A DNA stretch of 17,568 nucleotides from Oscillospiraceae bacterium (GCA_009777435.1 WRLW01000005.1:1-17568), one strand, 5' to 3'; counted from the first letter of the stretch, positions 8,069 to 15,469 are shown. Translations and numbers: made by a program. Notes: generated by a model from the sequence alone, not told the origin.

Positions 8069-9127
8069 TTGAAAAAAACCATCCGCATCGCGGTATACTC
8101 CGTGCTGACGCTGGGCGCGCTGCTGGCCGTCCAGCGGCTGCTGACGCCGAAATATATGGAAAGCCTGCGGGAAGGCGCGCTTGTCGGGGAATACTACGGC
8201 GAGGACAAGTCCCACGAGGTGATTTTTGTCGGCGACTGCGAGTTATACTCTAATATCTCGCCCATGACCCTGTGGACGGAATACGGCGTTACGTCGTATA
8301 TACGCGGCAGCGCGCAGCAGTTGATCTGGCAGTCCTACTACCTGCTGGAGGAGACCCTGAAATACGAAAAGCCCAAGGTGGCCGTGTTCAGCGTGCTCGC
8401 CATGAAATACGACAAGCCGCAGAGCGAGGCTTATAACCGCCTGACGCTCGACGGCATGAGGCTCTCAGCCTCCAAGCTCGGCTCGGTGTCGGCGTCGGCG
8501 ACCGCCGGCGAGGATCTCATATCCTATATATTCCCGCTGCTGCGTTACCACGACCGCTGGCGCGAGATAGGCGCGGACGACCTGAAATATTTTTTCACCT
8601 CCAAAAAGGTGTCGCACAACGGGTTTATCATGCGCTGCGACATCAAGCCCGTGGGCGTGGTGCCGTCCGGCCTGCCGTTAGCGTCGTATGACTTCGGGGA
8701 TAACAGCCGTGAATGGCTGGACAGGATATCCGAACTGTGCGCCGATAACGGCGTAGAGCTTATGCTGATAAAAGCGCCGAGCCTGAATCCGCACTGGTAT
8801 GACCAGTGGGACGCCCAGATCCGCGAGTTCGCGGACGACCGCGGCCATGTCTATATCAACACGCTTGAGCATCTCGGCGAGATCGGGCTTGACTTCGATA
8901 CCGACACCCACAACGCCGGTTCGCATTTGAACCTCTACGGGGCCGAAAAGCTGTCGTCGTGGATAGGGGGCGAGATGCTTAGGTATTACGGTCTCACGGA
9001 CAACCGCGCCGACGCGCGCCTGAGCGCGCTTTGGGGCCAAAAAAAGGCGGCGTATGACCTTATGCGCGCCGCGCAGATATCCGAGATAGCGGAATACGGC
9101 GAGATCAGGAGCTTTTTGATAGATTAA
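8069..9127 (+). CDS. SGNH/DltD-like membrane-anchored protein, TTG start
   Basis: A 352-residue protein with one N-terminal membrane helix (about 5-25) and an extracytoplasmic domain of SGNH-hydrolase type. The first block reads FVGDCELYSN, so the usual nucleophile serine of GDS/GSS is Cys57. The last block has aspartates 275, 277 and 279 and His286 in SHLNLYGAEK, the DxxH-like C-terminal motif. I recall close relatives with the same GDCE block in Clostridia, so this may be a subfamily trait rather than a mutation. By position it corresponds to DltD, the fourth component of D-alanylation. Translation starts at TTG, supported by GAGGTG seven bases upstream; no ATG fits. It begins 11 bases after the MBOAT gene. 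Confidence 0.82.
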   Translation: MKKTIRIAVYSVLTLGALLAVQRLLTPKYMESLREGALVGEYYGEDKSHEVIFVGDCELYSNISPMTLWTEYGVTSYIRGSAQQLIWQSYYLLEETLKYEKPKVAVFSVLAMKYDKPQSEAYNRLTLDGMRLSASKLGSVSASATAGEDLISYIFPLLRYHDRWREIGADDLKYFFTSKKVSHNGFIMRCDIKPVGVVPSGLPLASYDFGDNSREWLDRISELCADNGVELMLIKAPSLNPHWYDQWDAQIREFADDRGHVYINTLEHLGEIGLDFDTDTHNAGSHLNLYGAEKLSSWIGGEMLRYYGLTDNRADARLSALWGQKKAAYDLMRAAQISEIAEYGEIRSFLID

Positions 9128-9179
9128 AAAATAGGCCCTTCCCGGCGCGGGAGGGCGGGACACGAAGGGATTGTGACAC

Positions 9180-9680
9180 ATGAAAAAACTGATACCGTTA
9201 CTGCTTCTGGCGCTTTTGACGGCCTGCGGCGGGGACGCGCGGCCCGGCGGCGCCTCAACGCCGGCGCCCGGCGTTGAGACGCCTTACCCTTTTATATACA
9301 AGGGGCATACCATAGCCGTCGGGCAGAAGGCCGCGCCCTCCATAGAGGCGCTGGGCGAGCCGCGTGATTTGTTTGAGTCTCCGAGCTGCGCGTTTGACGG
9401 CGTTGACCGCATATACTACTACAGCGGCTTTGAGCTGTACACCTGGCCCGAGGGCGATGAGGACTATATCGCGTCACTCAGCCTGACCGACGACAGCGTA
9501 TCGACTTCAAGCGGCGTGTGTCTGGGCATGACGCTCGAGGATGTTATAAGCGCCTATGGCGAGGATTACGAAAACGCGCAGGGCATGTATATCTACAGGA
9601 CGGGCAAGGCGTCCCTGTCATTTTTGGTAGCGGACGGCGAGGTCGCGGCCATAATGTACGGCTATGACAATATTGGCTGA
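9180..9680 (+). CDS. Small lipoprotein ending the dlt-like operon
   Basis: A 166-residue lipoprotein: the signal peptide is short and Leu-rich, with lipobox L-T-A-C and lipidated Cys16. A Gly/Pro/Ala-rich linker follows, then a soluble domain built of two similar halves, each with a G-pattern (IAVGQKAAPSIEALGEP and VCLGMTLEDVISAYGED), reminiscent of the BLIP/SmpA-like fold. Similar lipoproteins follow such operons in related Clostridia as far as I recall. Two cysteines in the mature part (in SPSCAF and GVCLG) might form a disulfide. GAAGGGA lies nine bases before the ATG. A possible role is assisting or sensing surface modification; this is only inferred from position. Confidence 0.75.
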   Translation: MKKLIPLLLLALLTACGGDARPGGASTPAPGVETPYPFIYKGHTIAVGQKAAPSIEALGEPRDLFESPSCAFDGVDRIYYYSGFELYTWPEGDEDYIASLSLTDDSVSTSSGVCLGMTLEDVISAYGEDYENAQGMYIYRTGKASLSFLVADGEVAAIMYGYDNIG

Positions 9681-9688
9681 AATTCTAT

Positions 9689-9717
9689 TTGCAAAACATC
9701 TTGCGATAATGTATAAT
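9689..9717 (+). promoter_or_regulatory. Promoter of the zinc-ribbon/CFI-box gene
   Basis: TTGCAA (9689-9694) and a perfect TATAAT (9712-9717) are separated by 17 bp, in the gap after the dlt-like operon and 46 bp before the chosen start. It makes the next gene a separate transcription unit. Confidence 0.75.
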
Positions 9718-9763
9718 AAGGCGCAAGACGGCCCGACGGTTTCGCGAAAGGATGCGCGCTCAT

Positions 9764-11248
9764 ATGGATATAGGCTTCAAGTCGGCCATATGTACAAGCT
9801 GCGGCACCGAACTCATGCTCGATCCCGCAAAGAGGGCTTGTTTCTGCTCCAACTGCGGCGGCAAGATAAATGTGCCAGAAGCTATAAATAAATTTTCGAC
9901 GCTGTTCCCCGAACGTTCACGGCAGGAGGCTGCGCGGGCCGCCGCCGCCGTAAGCGCCGGCGGGGAGCAGAACGCCGGAGCGCCCGGAGAGGGCCAGACC
10001 GGCGCGCCCGCGCCCGCGGAAGCGCCGCCGGAGGAAGGCTCCCTCGAAAAGATGTACGCGGACGCCAAGGCGCATCTGTCCGCGCGCGAATATATCAAGG
10101 CCTCGGATATCTACAACAAAATATTAGTCGAGACCGGGCCGCAGGAGCATCAGGCTCACTGGGGCCTGTTCATGGTGGACGAGCGCAACTTCAACTCGGA
10201 GGAAAAGCTGCTGCAATGCTTTTCATGCTTCCCGTTCCGCCAAGGCTCCGAGCAGATAAAGCAGGATATACTGAACAACGCCAATCTGGCGCGCGCTTAT
10301 GACGCCGCGCCGCACGACGCGCGCGCGGCCTACAGCCTCGACGCCCAAAAGCACGCCGAAAATATATGGACTCTCTACAGAGAGGGCTGCGAGAACCTTA
10401 TCCAAATCTCCGAGAGGCGTTTCGCGCCGCTGTGCAATTGCTATGAAACCGTCGGCATCACGGCCGCCGCGTCGCGTATCGGGTTCCCCGCCGGCGTCAG
10501 CATACGCTTCATGGGCGAAAACAAGCTTTACCTGCGCTTCGCGGTCAATAAACTAAACGTCCTGCATCTCGACGCTTATGATATCGCGGCGCAGCCCTCA
10601 AGCTCGCATACCGTGTGGCATTACAGGCACATTCTGCTCAACCCCGAAACCGGCAGGCTGTTATGGTCTGAGTTTCGCGTATTCAGAAACGTCGGCGACC
10701 CGGACATGATAACCGGGGAGCTTGATCCGTTCCACAAGGAGAGCTACTTCCTGCTGGGCATCTGGGAAGGTAAAATTATAGTCAGGACAGGCAGCAAGGT
10801 TTATTTCCTGCGCGCCGTCGTCCCGTCCGACGCCGTTGCCGGAGTCTTTGACCGCTGCTATCAGCTTCCCTGCGTGCCCATCGTTGAGGATCCCAACTCC
10901 TACAGCACAGGCCACAAGACCAGCGAATTCTACCGCGTCCAGCCCATCATCGCGGTATACGAGACCTCGCGCAAGTCGCGGTGGATACGCAAAAGCGTTA
11001 TCGGCTGCTTTATAGCCACAGCCGTCTACGGGGACTACGACGCGCCCCAGGTGCGCTCGCTGCGCCGCTTCCGCGACCGGGAGCTGGCGCGCACCGCGCC
11101 CGGCAGATGCTTTATAGCGCTGTATTACCGCGCCGGCCCGTACATAGCCCGTATGCTCAGCCCGGGCCGCGACGGACGCCCGAACCGCGCGGGGCGCCGC
11201 GTCCGCGCCGCTTTAGACCGCTTCGTGGCCTATATAGACAAAAAATAA
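9764..11248 (+). CDS. Zinc-ribbon protein with C-terminal CFI-box
   Basis: A 494-residue cytoplasmic-type protein. The N-terminus has a zinc ribbon with Cys10, Cys13, Cys28 and Cys31 (CTSC...CSNC). A low-complexity Ala/Pro/Gly/Glu linker follows (about 50-95), then a helical region like a TPR repeat (about 97-135, LEKMYADAKAHLSAREYIKASDIY), and a central beta-rich part. The C-terminal segment starts with CFIATAVYG (Cys415) and has LRRFRDRELARTAPGR, the signature I know as the CFI-box C-terminal domain; a second CFIALYYR follows at Cys449. The function of this architecture is unknown. I chose the ATG at 9764 because the AAAGG at 9747-9751 cannot serve the ATG at 9752. It has its own promoter and converges on the next gene with only one base between. 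Confidence 0.75.
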   Translation: MDIGFKSAICTSCGTELMLDPAKRACFCSNCGGKINVPEAINKFSTLFPERSRQEAARAAAAVSAGGEQNAGAPGEGQTGAPAPAEAPPEEGSLEKMYADAKAHLSAREYIKASDIYNKILVETGPQEHQAHWGLFMVDERNFNSEEKLLQCFSCFPFRQGSEQIKQDILNNANLARAYDAAPHDARAAYSLDAQKHAENIWTLYREGCENLIQISERRFAPLCNCYETVGITAAASRIGFPAGVSIRFMGENKLYLRFAVNKLNVLHLDAYDIAAQPSSSHTVWHYRHILLNPETGRLLWSEFRVFRNVGDPDMITGELDPFHKESYFLLGIWEGKIIVRTGSKVYFLRAVVPSDAVAGVFDRCYQLPCVPIVEDPNSYSTGHKTSEFYRVQPIIAVYETSRKSRWIRKSVIGCFIATAVYGDYDAPQVRSLRRFRDRELARTAPGRCFIALYYRAGPYIARMLSPGRDGRPNRAGRRVRAALDRFVAYIDKK

Positions 11249-11249
11249 C

Positions 11250-11648
11250 TTACCCTATGGTGTGAACCTGACGGCCGCCGGCGCTTACCAGAAAACTCTG
11301 GGCGTCGGCGGCCTGATGCTCGGCCACGGTCGCCAGCATGATTATCTCGCGGCTGAGGACATCGCCGTAAGCGTTTGACGCGTAGGAGCCGCCCAGCGCG
11401 ACGCCCAGCACCCCGCCGAAGGCTACGGCGGGTACGCCTATGGGGTAATGCTCCGAGGTGTAGTTCGACGGCTGCGCCGCGTAACCGACGGCCGCGCCGG
11501 ACGTCCCGGATGTACCGGACGTTCCGGGCGCGCCGTATACCGGCTTGACACGGTACGCCTCGACCGTGACGCCGGCGCGCCTTATATCGGCCAGCGCGAG
11601 GTCGGCTGTATCAACGTCGTCAAAAATGGCTGAAATCACCGCGGACAT
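11250..11648 (-). CDS. Small glycine-rich protein, stress-protein-like, unknown function
   Basis: A 132-residue protein. The N-terminal 30 residues look like a small alpha/beta unit (SAVISAIFDDVDTADLALADIRRAGV) as seen in general-stress or low-temperature-induced protein families that respond to the environment. A linker follows with three tandem GTS units (residues 42-51), then a glycine-zipper-like helix (GVLGVALGGSYASNAYGDVL) and a C-terminal half similar in style to the start (IIMLATVAEHQAADAQSFLVSAG). GGAAGGAA precedes the ATG at a normal distance. It converges with the CFI-box gene and abuts it. I see no clear promoter. Function is unknown; a membrane-associated or assembling stress protein is a weak inference. 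Confidence 0.6.
   Translation of the reverse strand: MSAVISAIFDDVDTADLALADIRRAGVTVEAYRVKPVYGAPGTSGTSGTSGAAVGYAAQPSNYTSEHYPIGVPAVAFGGVLGVALGGSYASNAYGDVLSREIIMLATVAEHQAADAQSFLVSAGGRQVHTIG
11498..11524. repeat. Three 9-bp tandem repeats inside the glycine-rich gene
   Basis: Three consecutive nine-base units of type CGGAYGTMC (11498-11506, 11507-11515, 11516-11524) encode the Gly-Thr-Ser repeats on the minus strand. The units differ by one or two bases. Such a run keeps the frame if copies are lost or gained, so linker length may vary between strains. Confidence 0.75.
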
Positions 11649-11740
11649 TGATTGATCATTCCTTCCGAGCGTACTCCGGCGCGGCCGCGCTTACCAATCG
11701 CCGCCGTCTAAGGGCCGGGGTAATATTGTGCGCAGTTTCT

Positions 11741-11789
11741 GCCGGAATAATACCGCCCCCTCTCACGGAGGGGGCGGTATTATTCCGGC
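11741..11789. terminator. Perfect 22-bp hairpin, terminator after the phospholipase-like gene
   Basis: The arms 11741-11762 and 11768-11789 are perfectly complementary with a five-base loop. The inner part is GC (CCGCCCCCTC) and the flanks are AT-rich (AATAATA / TATTATT), so either strand would give a GC stem followed by a U-rich side. It begins six bases after the stop of the minus-strand gene that ends at 11795. Confidence 0.75.
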
Positions 11790-11794
11790 GGCTC

Positions 11795-12325
11795 TCAGCA
11801 GCCGCAGACCATCCGCACCGCGTCCACAGCATATGTCAGCTCGTCGGCGAAGTTATCGCATTTATGGTATGTCAAAGACTCGCAAAGGCGGCGCGGCAGT
11901 CCGGCCGCCGCGGCAATGCGCGCGGCCGGGGCCTCGAAGCTGCGGCGCAGCGTTTGGGGATTGCGCTTCAGGAAGCGCGACATGTCGCGCTCATAGCGCA
12001 TATGCCGCCTCATGTTTTCCGTGTAATGCGGCTGATGCGCGGCGCATGAGTAGTCCGCGGCGTAGTGCGACAGCACGCCCATCAAAAACGAGTCCACGGC
12101 CCTGATGCGCGCGCCTGAAAACCGCCCGCGGCGGCGGCGCGACAGTATATGATACAGCCGGTCAAACAGCTTTTGGGATTTATCTATGCTGTGCCCGGGG
12201 AAATGCGGTAAAAAATCCGGGAACACACAGCCCAGCAGGAATACCTTGCGCCACAGCCGCGTGTTTTTTTCGCGCAGCTCGCCCGCCACAGTCCTGCCTA
12301 TTCTCATGTGGACATCAAATACCAT
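11795..12325 (-). CDS. Zinc-dependent phospholipase C-like protein
   Basis: A 176-residue protein of the zinc-dependent phospholipase C/S1-P1 nuclease-like type. Visible signatures are His6 in the first residues (VFDVHMRIG), GCVFPDFLPH, then FLMGVLSHYAADYSCAAHQPHY, where the His and Asp residues correspond to metal ligands in the family, and a late ESLTYHK. It is shorter than secreted phospholipases and has no signal peptide, like the many small intracellular homologues of unknown substrate in Clostridia. The ATG at 12325 follows an excellent GGAGGAGGGG; the open frame extends further upstream but without an RBS. It diverges from the M14 peptidase gene. A perfect hairpin ends the unit. Confidence 0.78.
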   Translation of the reverse strand: MVFDVHMRIGRTVAGELREKNTRLWRKVFLLGCVFPDFLPHFPGHSIDKSQKLFDRLYHILSRRRRGRFSGARIRAVDSFLMGVLSHYAADYSCAAHQPHYTENMRRHMRYERDMSRFLKRNPQTLRRSFEAPAARIAAAAGLPRRLCESLTYHKCDNFADELTYAVDAVRMVCGC

Positions 12326-12406
12326 GCCACCCCTCCTCCGTATACGGCCGCCCCGGCCGGCATGAGCCGTCCCGCGCGGCACACCCCATAATACTACACG
12401 GGCCGC

Positions 12407-12439
12407 CATTTTGCCACCCAAACATTTTGCCAATATTGG
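12407..12439. repeat. Direct repeat and palindrome in the divergent intergenic region
   Basis: The ten bases CATTTTGCCA occur twice (12407-12416 and 12423-12432), 16 bases apart, and the second copy runs into the palindrome CCAATATTGG (12430-12439). The group lies between the phospholipase-like and M14 genes, so it could be a regulator site for either. No protein is known for it here. Confidence 0.4.
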
Positions 12440-12487
12440 GAATCTTTATTCAGCCATATGACCGCGCTTAAAAGCGTGAGCGGCTTA

Positions 12488-12516
12488 TTATCAGGGGACG
12501 CCGCATATATTATAAA
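12488..12516 (+). promoter_or_regulatory. Possible promoter of the M14 peptidase gene
   Basis: TTATCA (12488-12493) and TATAAA (12511-12516) are 17 bp apart and 30 bp before the ATG at 12547. The -35 matches consensus at four of six bases. A run of T and GGGGGG (RBS) follow. Confidence 0.4.
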
Positions 12517-12546
12517 TGCCGATCTGTTTTTTTTGGGGGGCTGAGT

Positions 12547-13830
12547 ATGGAAACATTGCGCATAGGCTCGGCGGGGCCTTGGGTGGAGCTGTTTCAGAGC
12601 GTGCTGGCAAAGACCGGCCGCGCCGTGGCCGTTGACGGCGTGTTCGGGCCGCTTACGCGCGACGCCGCCGCCGACCTTCAGCGCGCCTCGGGGCTGACGC
12701 CCGACGGCGTGGCGGGCGCCGGTACATGGCGCGCCCTTCGGCCGCTGACACACGGCTATGATTTATACACCATAGCGCCGGGCGACACGCTGTACAGCGT
12801 CGCGAACCGTTACTCGGCCGGCTTCGCCCGCATAGCGGCCGCCAATCCGGGGGTTAACCCCTATAATCTTCAGGTCGGCCAGAGGATAGTCGTGCCGCTC
12901 GGGGCGGTCGTGCCCACCGGCATAAGCTACTCGTCGGGCATAATGCGCATGAACATAGACGCGCTGAAAACCGTATATCCCTTTATCGAAACCGGGAGCG
13001 CCGGCAGCAGCGCGCTGTGCGCCGGCATACCGTATATGAGGATAGGCACAGGCCCCGTGAATGTTTTTTACAACGCGTCCTTCCACGCCAACGAATGGAT
13101 CACCTCGCCGCTGCTGATGAAATTCGCCGAGAACTACGCGCGCGCCTATGCCGTCGGCGCCGACATATACGGCTATCCCGCGCGCGAGCTTTACCGGGGC
13201 GTATCCATATACATAGCGCCTATGGTAAACCCCGACGGCGTTGATTTAGTGACCGGCGCCTTCCGTCCGGGGCACGAGGCGTATGAGGCCGCGCGCGAGA
13301 TAGCGCTGGGCTTTCCGGGCATACCGTTCCCAAACGGCTGGAAGGCCAACATCGAGGGCATAGACCTCAACCTGCAGTTCCCGGCAAACTGGGATGCCGC
13401 GCGCGAAATAAAATTCTCTCAGGGCTTCGACCGCCCCGCGCCAAGGGATTACGTCGGCCCCGCGCCGCTGTTTGCCCCGGAGTCCGAGGCCATGTATAAG
13501 TTCGCGCTCAAACACGACTTCCGGCTGCTGCTCTGCTATCACACGCAGGGCATGGTCATCTACTGGCAGTATTTGAACTACATGCCGCCCGGCGCGCTGT
13601 ACATAGGCGAGCTGTTCGCCGCCTCCAGCGGCTACACCCTCGAGCGGACGCCCTACACGTCGGGCTTTGCCGGCTATAAGGACTGGTTTATACAGGAGTA
13701 CAACAGGCCGGGCTATACCGTCGAGGCGGGCTACGGGGTAAGCCCGCTGCCCATATCGCAGTTTGGCGAGATATACGCGGACAACGAGGGCATACTCGTG
13801 CTGGGCGCCGCGACACAGCTCGAGGATTAA
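12547..13830 (+). CDS. Peptidoglycan-binding, LysM and M14 peptidase (gamma-D-Glu-diamino-acid endopeptidase type)
   Basis: A 427-residue modular enzyme. Residues 3-65 form a PG_binding_1 domain (VDGVFGPLTRDAAADLQ, then PDGVAGAGTW), residues 75-118 a LysM domain (YTIAPGDTLYSVANRY...NLQVGQRIVVP), and about 130-427 a metallocarboxypeptidase of family M14. The zinc ligands are His180 and Glu183 (HANE) and His332 (YHTQG), and the catalytic base is Glu393 (TVEAGYG). Two cell-wall binding domains plus M14 is the layout of endopeptidase I, which cuts D-Glu to diaminopimelate bonds in wall peptides. There is no signal peptide, as known for sporulation-linked relatives, so it may act in the mother cell or forespore or after lysis (inference). 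GGGGGG precedes the ATG. Confidence 0.9.
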   Translation: METLRIGSAGPWVELFQSVLAKTGRAVAVDGVFGPLTRDAAADLQRASGLTPDGVAGAGTWRALRPLTHGYDLYTIAPGDTLYSVANRYSAGFARIAAANPGVNPYNLQVGQRIVVPLGAVVPTGISYSSGIMRMNIDALKTVYPFIETGSAGSSALCAGIPYMRIGTGPVNVFYNASFHANEWITSPLLMKFAENYARAYAVGADIYGYPARELYRGVSIYIAPMVNPDGVDLVTGAFRPGHEAYEAAREIALGFPGIPFPNGWKANIEGIDLNLQFPANWDAAREIKFSQGFDRPAPRDYVGPAPLFAPESEAMYKFALKHDFRLLLCYHTQGMVIYWQYLNYMPPGALYIGELFAASSGYTLERTPYTSGFAGYKDWFIQEYNRPGYTVEAGYGVSPLPISQFGEIYADNEGILVLGAATQLED

Positions 13831-13947
13831 CCCCATTTTTAACGGCGCGCGCCGCCGGCCCTCTGCATAAATGGCCCTATAATAGGAAAGAATGGAAATA
13901 TTGACGCCGCGCCGGCGGTACAATACGTTTTATTCGGGGGGCGCTTA

Positions 13948-14226
13948 ATGGTTAAGGGTGTTTCAAAACGCGTTGTCGTGGTACGTTTCCCGGACACGCG
14001 AGTGTTCGACCAGGCTATATTTTTCGTGCGAGACAACGCGCGCCCGCATACGGGGATAGGCGGGCGGCCGGGTGTTACCGCAAAGCAGATCGTCGCCGAG
14101 GCGTGTCAGGTGGCCGACAGCTATGTGCGCCGCGGCAAACGCCGTCCGCGCCTGACGCCGGCGCTGTACGCCCTGTCGGGCGCGGCGCTGACGGGCGCGG
14201 CGTGGCTGCTGACCGTTTTCCTGTAA
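13948..14226 (+). CDS. Small tail-anchored protein of unknown function
   Basis: A 92-residue protein. The N-terminal part (KRVVVVRFPDTRVFDQAIFFVRDN) looks like a beta strand followed by a helix, then a Gly/Arg stretch and VTAKQIVAEACQVADSYV, a helix. The C-terminus is one membrane helix (about 73-92, ending at the stop), so it is probably a cytoplasmic domain held by a tail anchor. I recall similar short proteins in Clostridia without a known role. GGGGGG lies six bases before the ATG. It follows the M14 gene after 117 bp that contain a TATAAT (13878-13883) without a good -35, so the promoter is unclear. Gene likely real, role unknown. Confidence 0.65.
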   Translation: MVKGVSKRVVVVRFPDTRVFDQAIFFVRDNARPHTGIGGRPGVTAKQIVAEACQVADSYVRRGKRRPRLTPALYALSGAALTGAAWLLTVFL

Positions 14227-14331
14227 GGGCCGCGAACGGCGCGGCGGCACGGCATGGCGCGGCGGCACGCCGCGTCATGCTTCGGCGCGCGTGAATTGCA
14301 CACGGCGCGCCGCGAATTGACGCCCGCGCGG

Positions 14332-14360
14332 TTGACAACGGGCCAAAATCTTGATAACAT
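14332..14360 (+). promoter_or_regulatory. Promoter of the thioredoxin gene
   Basis: TTGACA (14332-14337), 17 bp, then TAACAT (14355-14360) with TG at 14352-14353 giving an extended -10. It lies 62 bp before the thioredoxin ATG and is among the best promoters in the window. Confidence 0.75.
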
Positions 14361-14422
14361 TATCACGATTATTCGGCCTGTCCCGTATAGCCAGGCCGCG
14401 ATGTGAGAGGGGAGACTGTATA

Positions 14423-14734
14423 ATGGCGATTATTTTAACGGACGCCGACCTGAGGACGCAAATCGCGTCTGGCGTCGCGCTGGTCGATTTCTGGGCCGCG
14501 TGGTGCGGGCCGTGCCGCATGGTGGCGCCTGTGATCGACGAGCTTGCCGCCGACTATGAGGGGCGCGCCAAGGTATGCAAGATAGACGTGGACGCGTATG
14601 GCGAGACCGCCGCGGAGTTCGGCGTAATGTCCATACCCGCGCTGATTGTATTCAAAGACGGCGCCGAGGTCGAGCGCGTCGTCGGCGCGCGCCCGAAGGC
14701 CGAGCTTGCCGCCCTGCTTGATAAACATCTTTAA
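14423..14734 (+). CDS. trxA: Thioredoxin
   Basis: A 103-residue classical thioredoxin, the dithiol reductant of the cytoplasm. The active site WCGPC has redox cysteines 28 and 31, preceded by VDFWA as usual. The cis-proline loop SIPAL and the DVD strand (KIDVDAYGETA) are also present. Length is normal. The start at 14423 follows GAGGGGAG; an upstream in-frame ATG at 14351 lies inside the -10 region and has no RBS. The expected partner thioredoxin reductase is not in the window. The downstream DivIVA-like gene begins 30 bases later, so co-transcription is possible. Confidence 0.95.
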   Translation: MAIILTDADLRTQIASGVALVDFWAAWCGPCRMVAPVIDELAADYEGRAKVCKIDVDAYGETAAEFGVMSIPALIVFKDGAEVERVVGARPKAELAALLDKHL

Positions 14735-14764
14735 GCCCGGATTTCGAGAGTAGGAGGCTCGCCG

Positions 14765-15469
14765 ATGTACGATACTCAAAGTTTCCGTTCGTCCATACTC
14801 GGGTTCGACCGCAACGACGTCATCAATTACATCGAGACCCTGACGCGTGAGCATCAGGAGGAAATCGACGCTTTCCGGGCCGCGGCCGAGACGCTGCGCG
14901 GCGAGCGCGACGAGGCCCGCCGCAAGATAGAGGGTCAGGAAAGCCAAATCGAGCATCTCAGGGAGGACAGCGGCGCTATGGAGCGTCTGAGCCGCGAGGC
15001 CGAGGCCGGTCACGCCGCGGCCACCGAGGCCGCCGCCCGGCTGGTGAGGGCGGAGGACGCGCTGCGCCGCTCCGAGAATGAGATGATTGTCCTCAGACAG
15101 CAAAACGAGGAGCTGACCAAGCAAAACGAGGAGATAAACAAAGCCAAGCTGAAAGCGGCCGACATGGAGATAATGGCCTATAAGCGCGCGCAGGAAATCG
15201 AGGACGAGGCCCTGCGCAACGCCGAAAAGGCGCGCGCGGCGCTGAACCGCCTGATACGCGACGCCAAGGGCAAATATTCGGTCGCCAAGGGCGACATGGA
15301 GGCGGCCGCCTATAACGCGATGCAGCAGCTCGACTCCATGCGCGGCTGGCTCGACAGCTTCCCGAGACTCTTTGACGATATCGACAGCGAGCTTGACGGC
15401 GTTATAGCGGCCGAACACAAAGCGCCCGGACACGGCGCGCATGACCAGACAGCCGGCGCGCCGCAGTGA
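14765..15469 (+). CDS. DivIVA-like coiled-coil protein
   Basis: A 234-residue protein. The N-terminus FRSSILGFDRNDVINYIETL is the DivIVA/GpsB-type lipid-binding domain, with hydrophobic and basic residues in the expected place. A long heptad coiled coil follows (about 25-165; many Glu, Arg and Ala, e.g. RQQNEELTKQNEEINKAKLK), then a helical tail of about 70 residues rich in Ala. Such proteins gather at curved membrane near the septum or poles and recruit division or wall-synthesis factors. AGGAGG precedes the ATG. It overlaps the next gene by four bases (GTGA), an unexpected partner for a division-type protein. Length is within the family range. Confidence 0.82.
   Translation: MYDTQSFRSSILGFDRNDVINYIETLTREHQEEIDAFRAAAETLRGERDEARRKIEGQESQIEHLREDSGAMERLSREAEAGHAAATEAAARLVRAEDALRRSENEMIVLRQQNEELTKQNEEINKAKLKAADMEIMAYKRAQEIEDEALRNAEKARAALNRLIRDAKGKYSVAKGDMEAAAYNAMQQLDSMRGWLDSFPRLFDDIDSELDGVIAAEHKAPGHGAHDQTAGAPQ

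Noticed and set aside
9135..9156. Hairpin between the SGNH gene and the last lipoprotein gene
   Set aside because: Eight-base stem with a GU pair and no T-run; both genes are probably in one operon, so I did not call it a terminator.
14227..14331. GC-rich repeated patch (GGCGCGGCGGCAC twice) before the thioredoxin promoter, checked as a CRISPR, terminator or RNA gene
   Set aside because: Only two imperfectly spaced copies, no stable hairpin with a T-run and no tRNA-like fold; probably simple GC-rich intergenic sequence.
14435..15442. Long minus-strand open frame (335 codons) opposite thioredoxin and the DivIVA-like gene
   Set aside because: It lies fully antisense to two well-recognised genes, has no RBS and no family motif; GC-rich codon use opens such antisense frames throughout this window.
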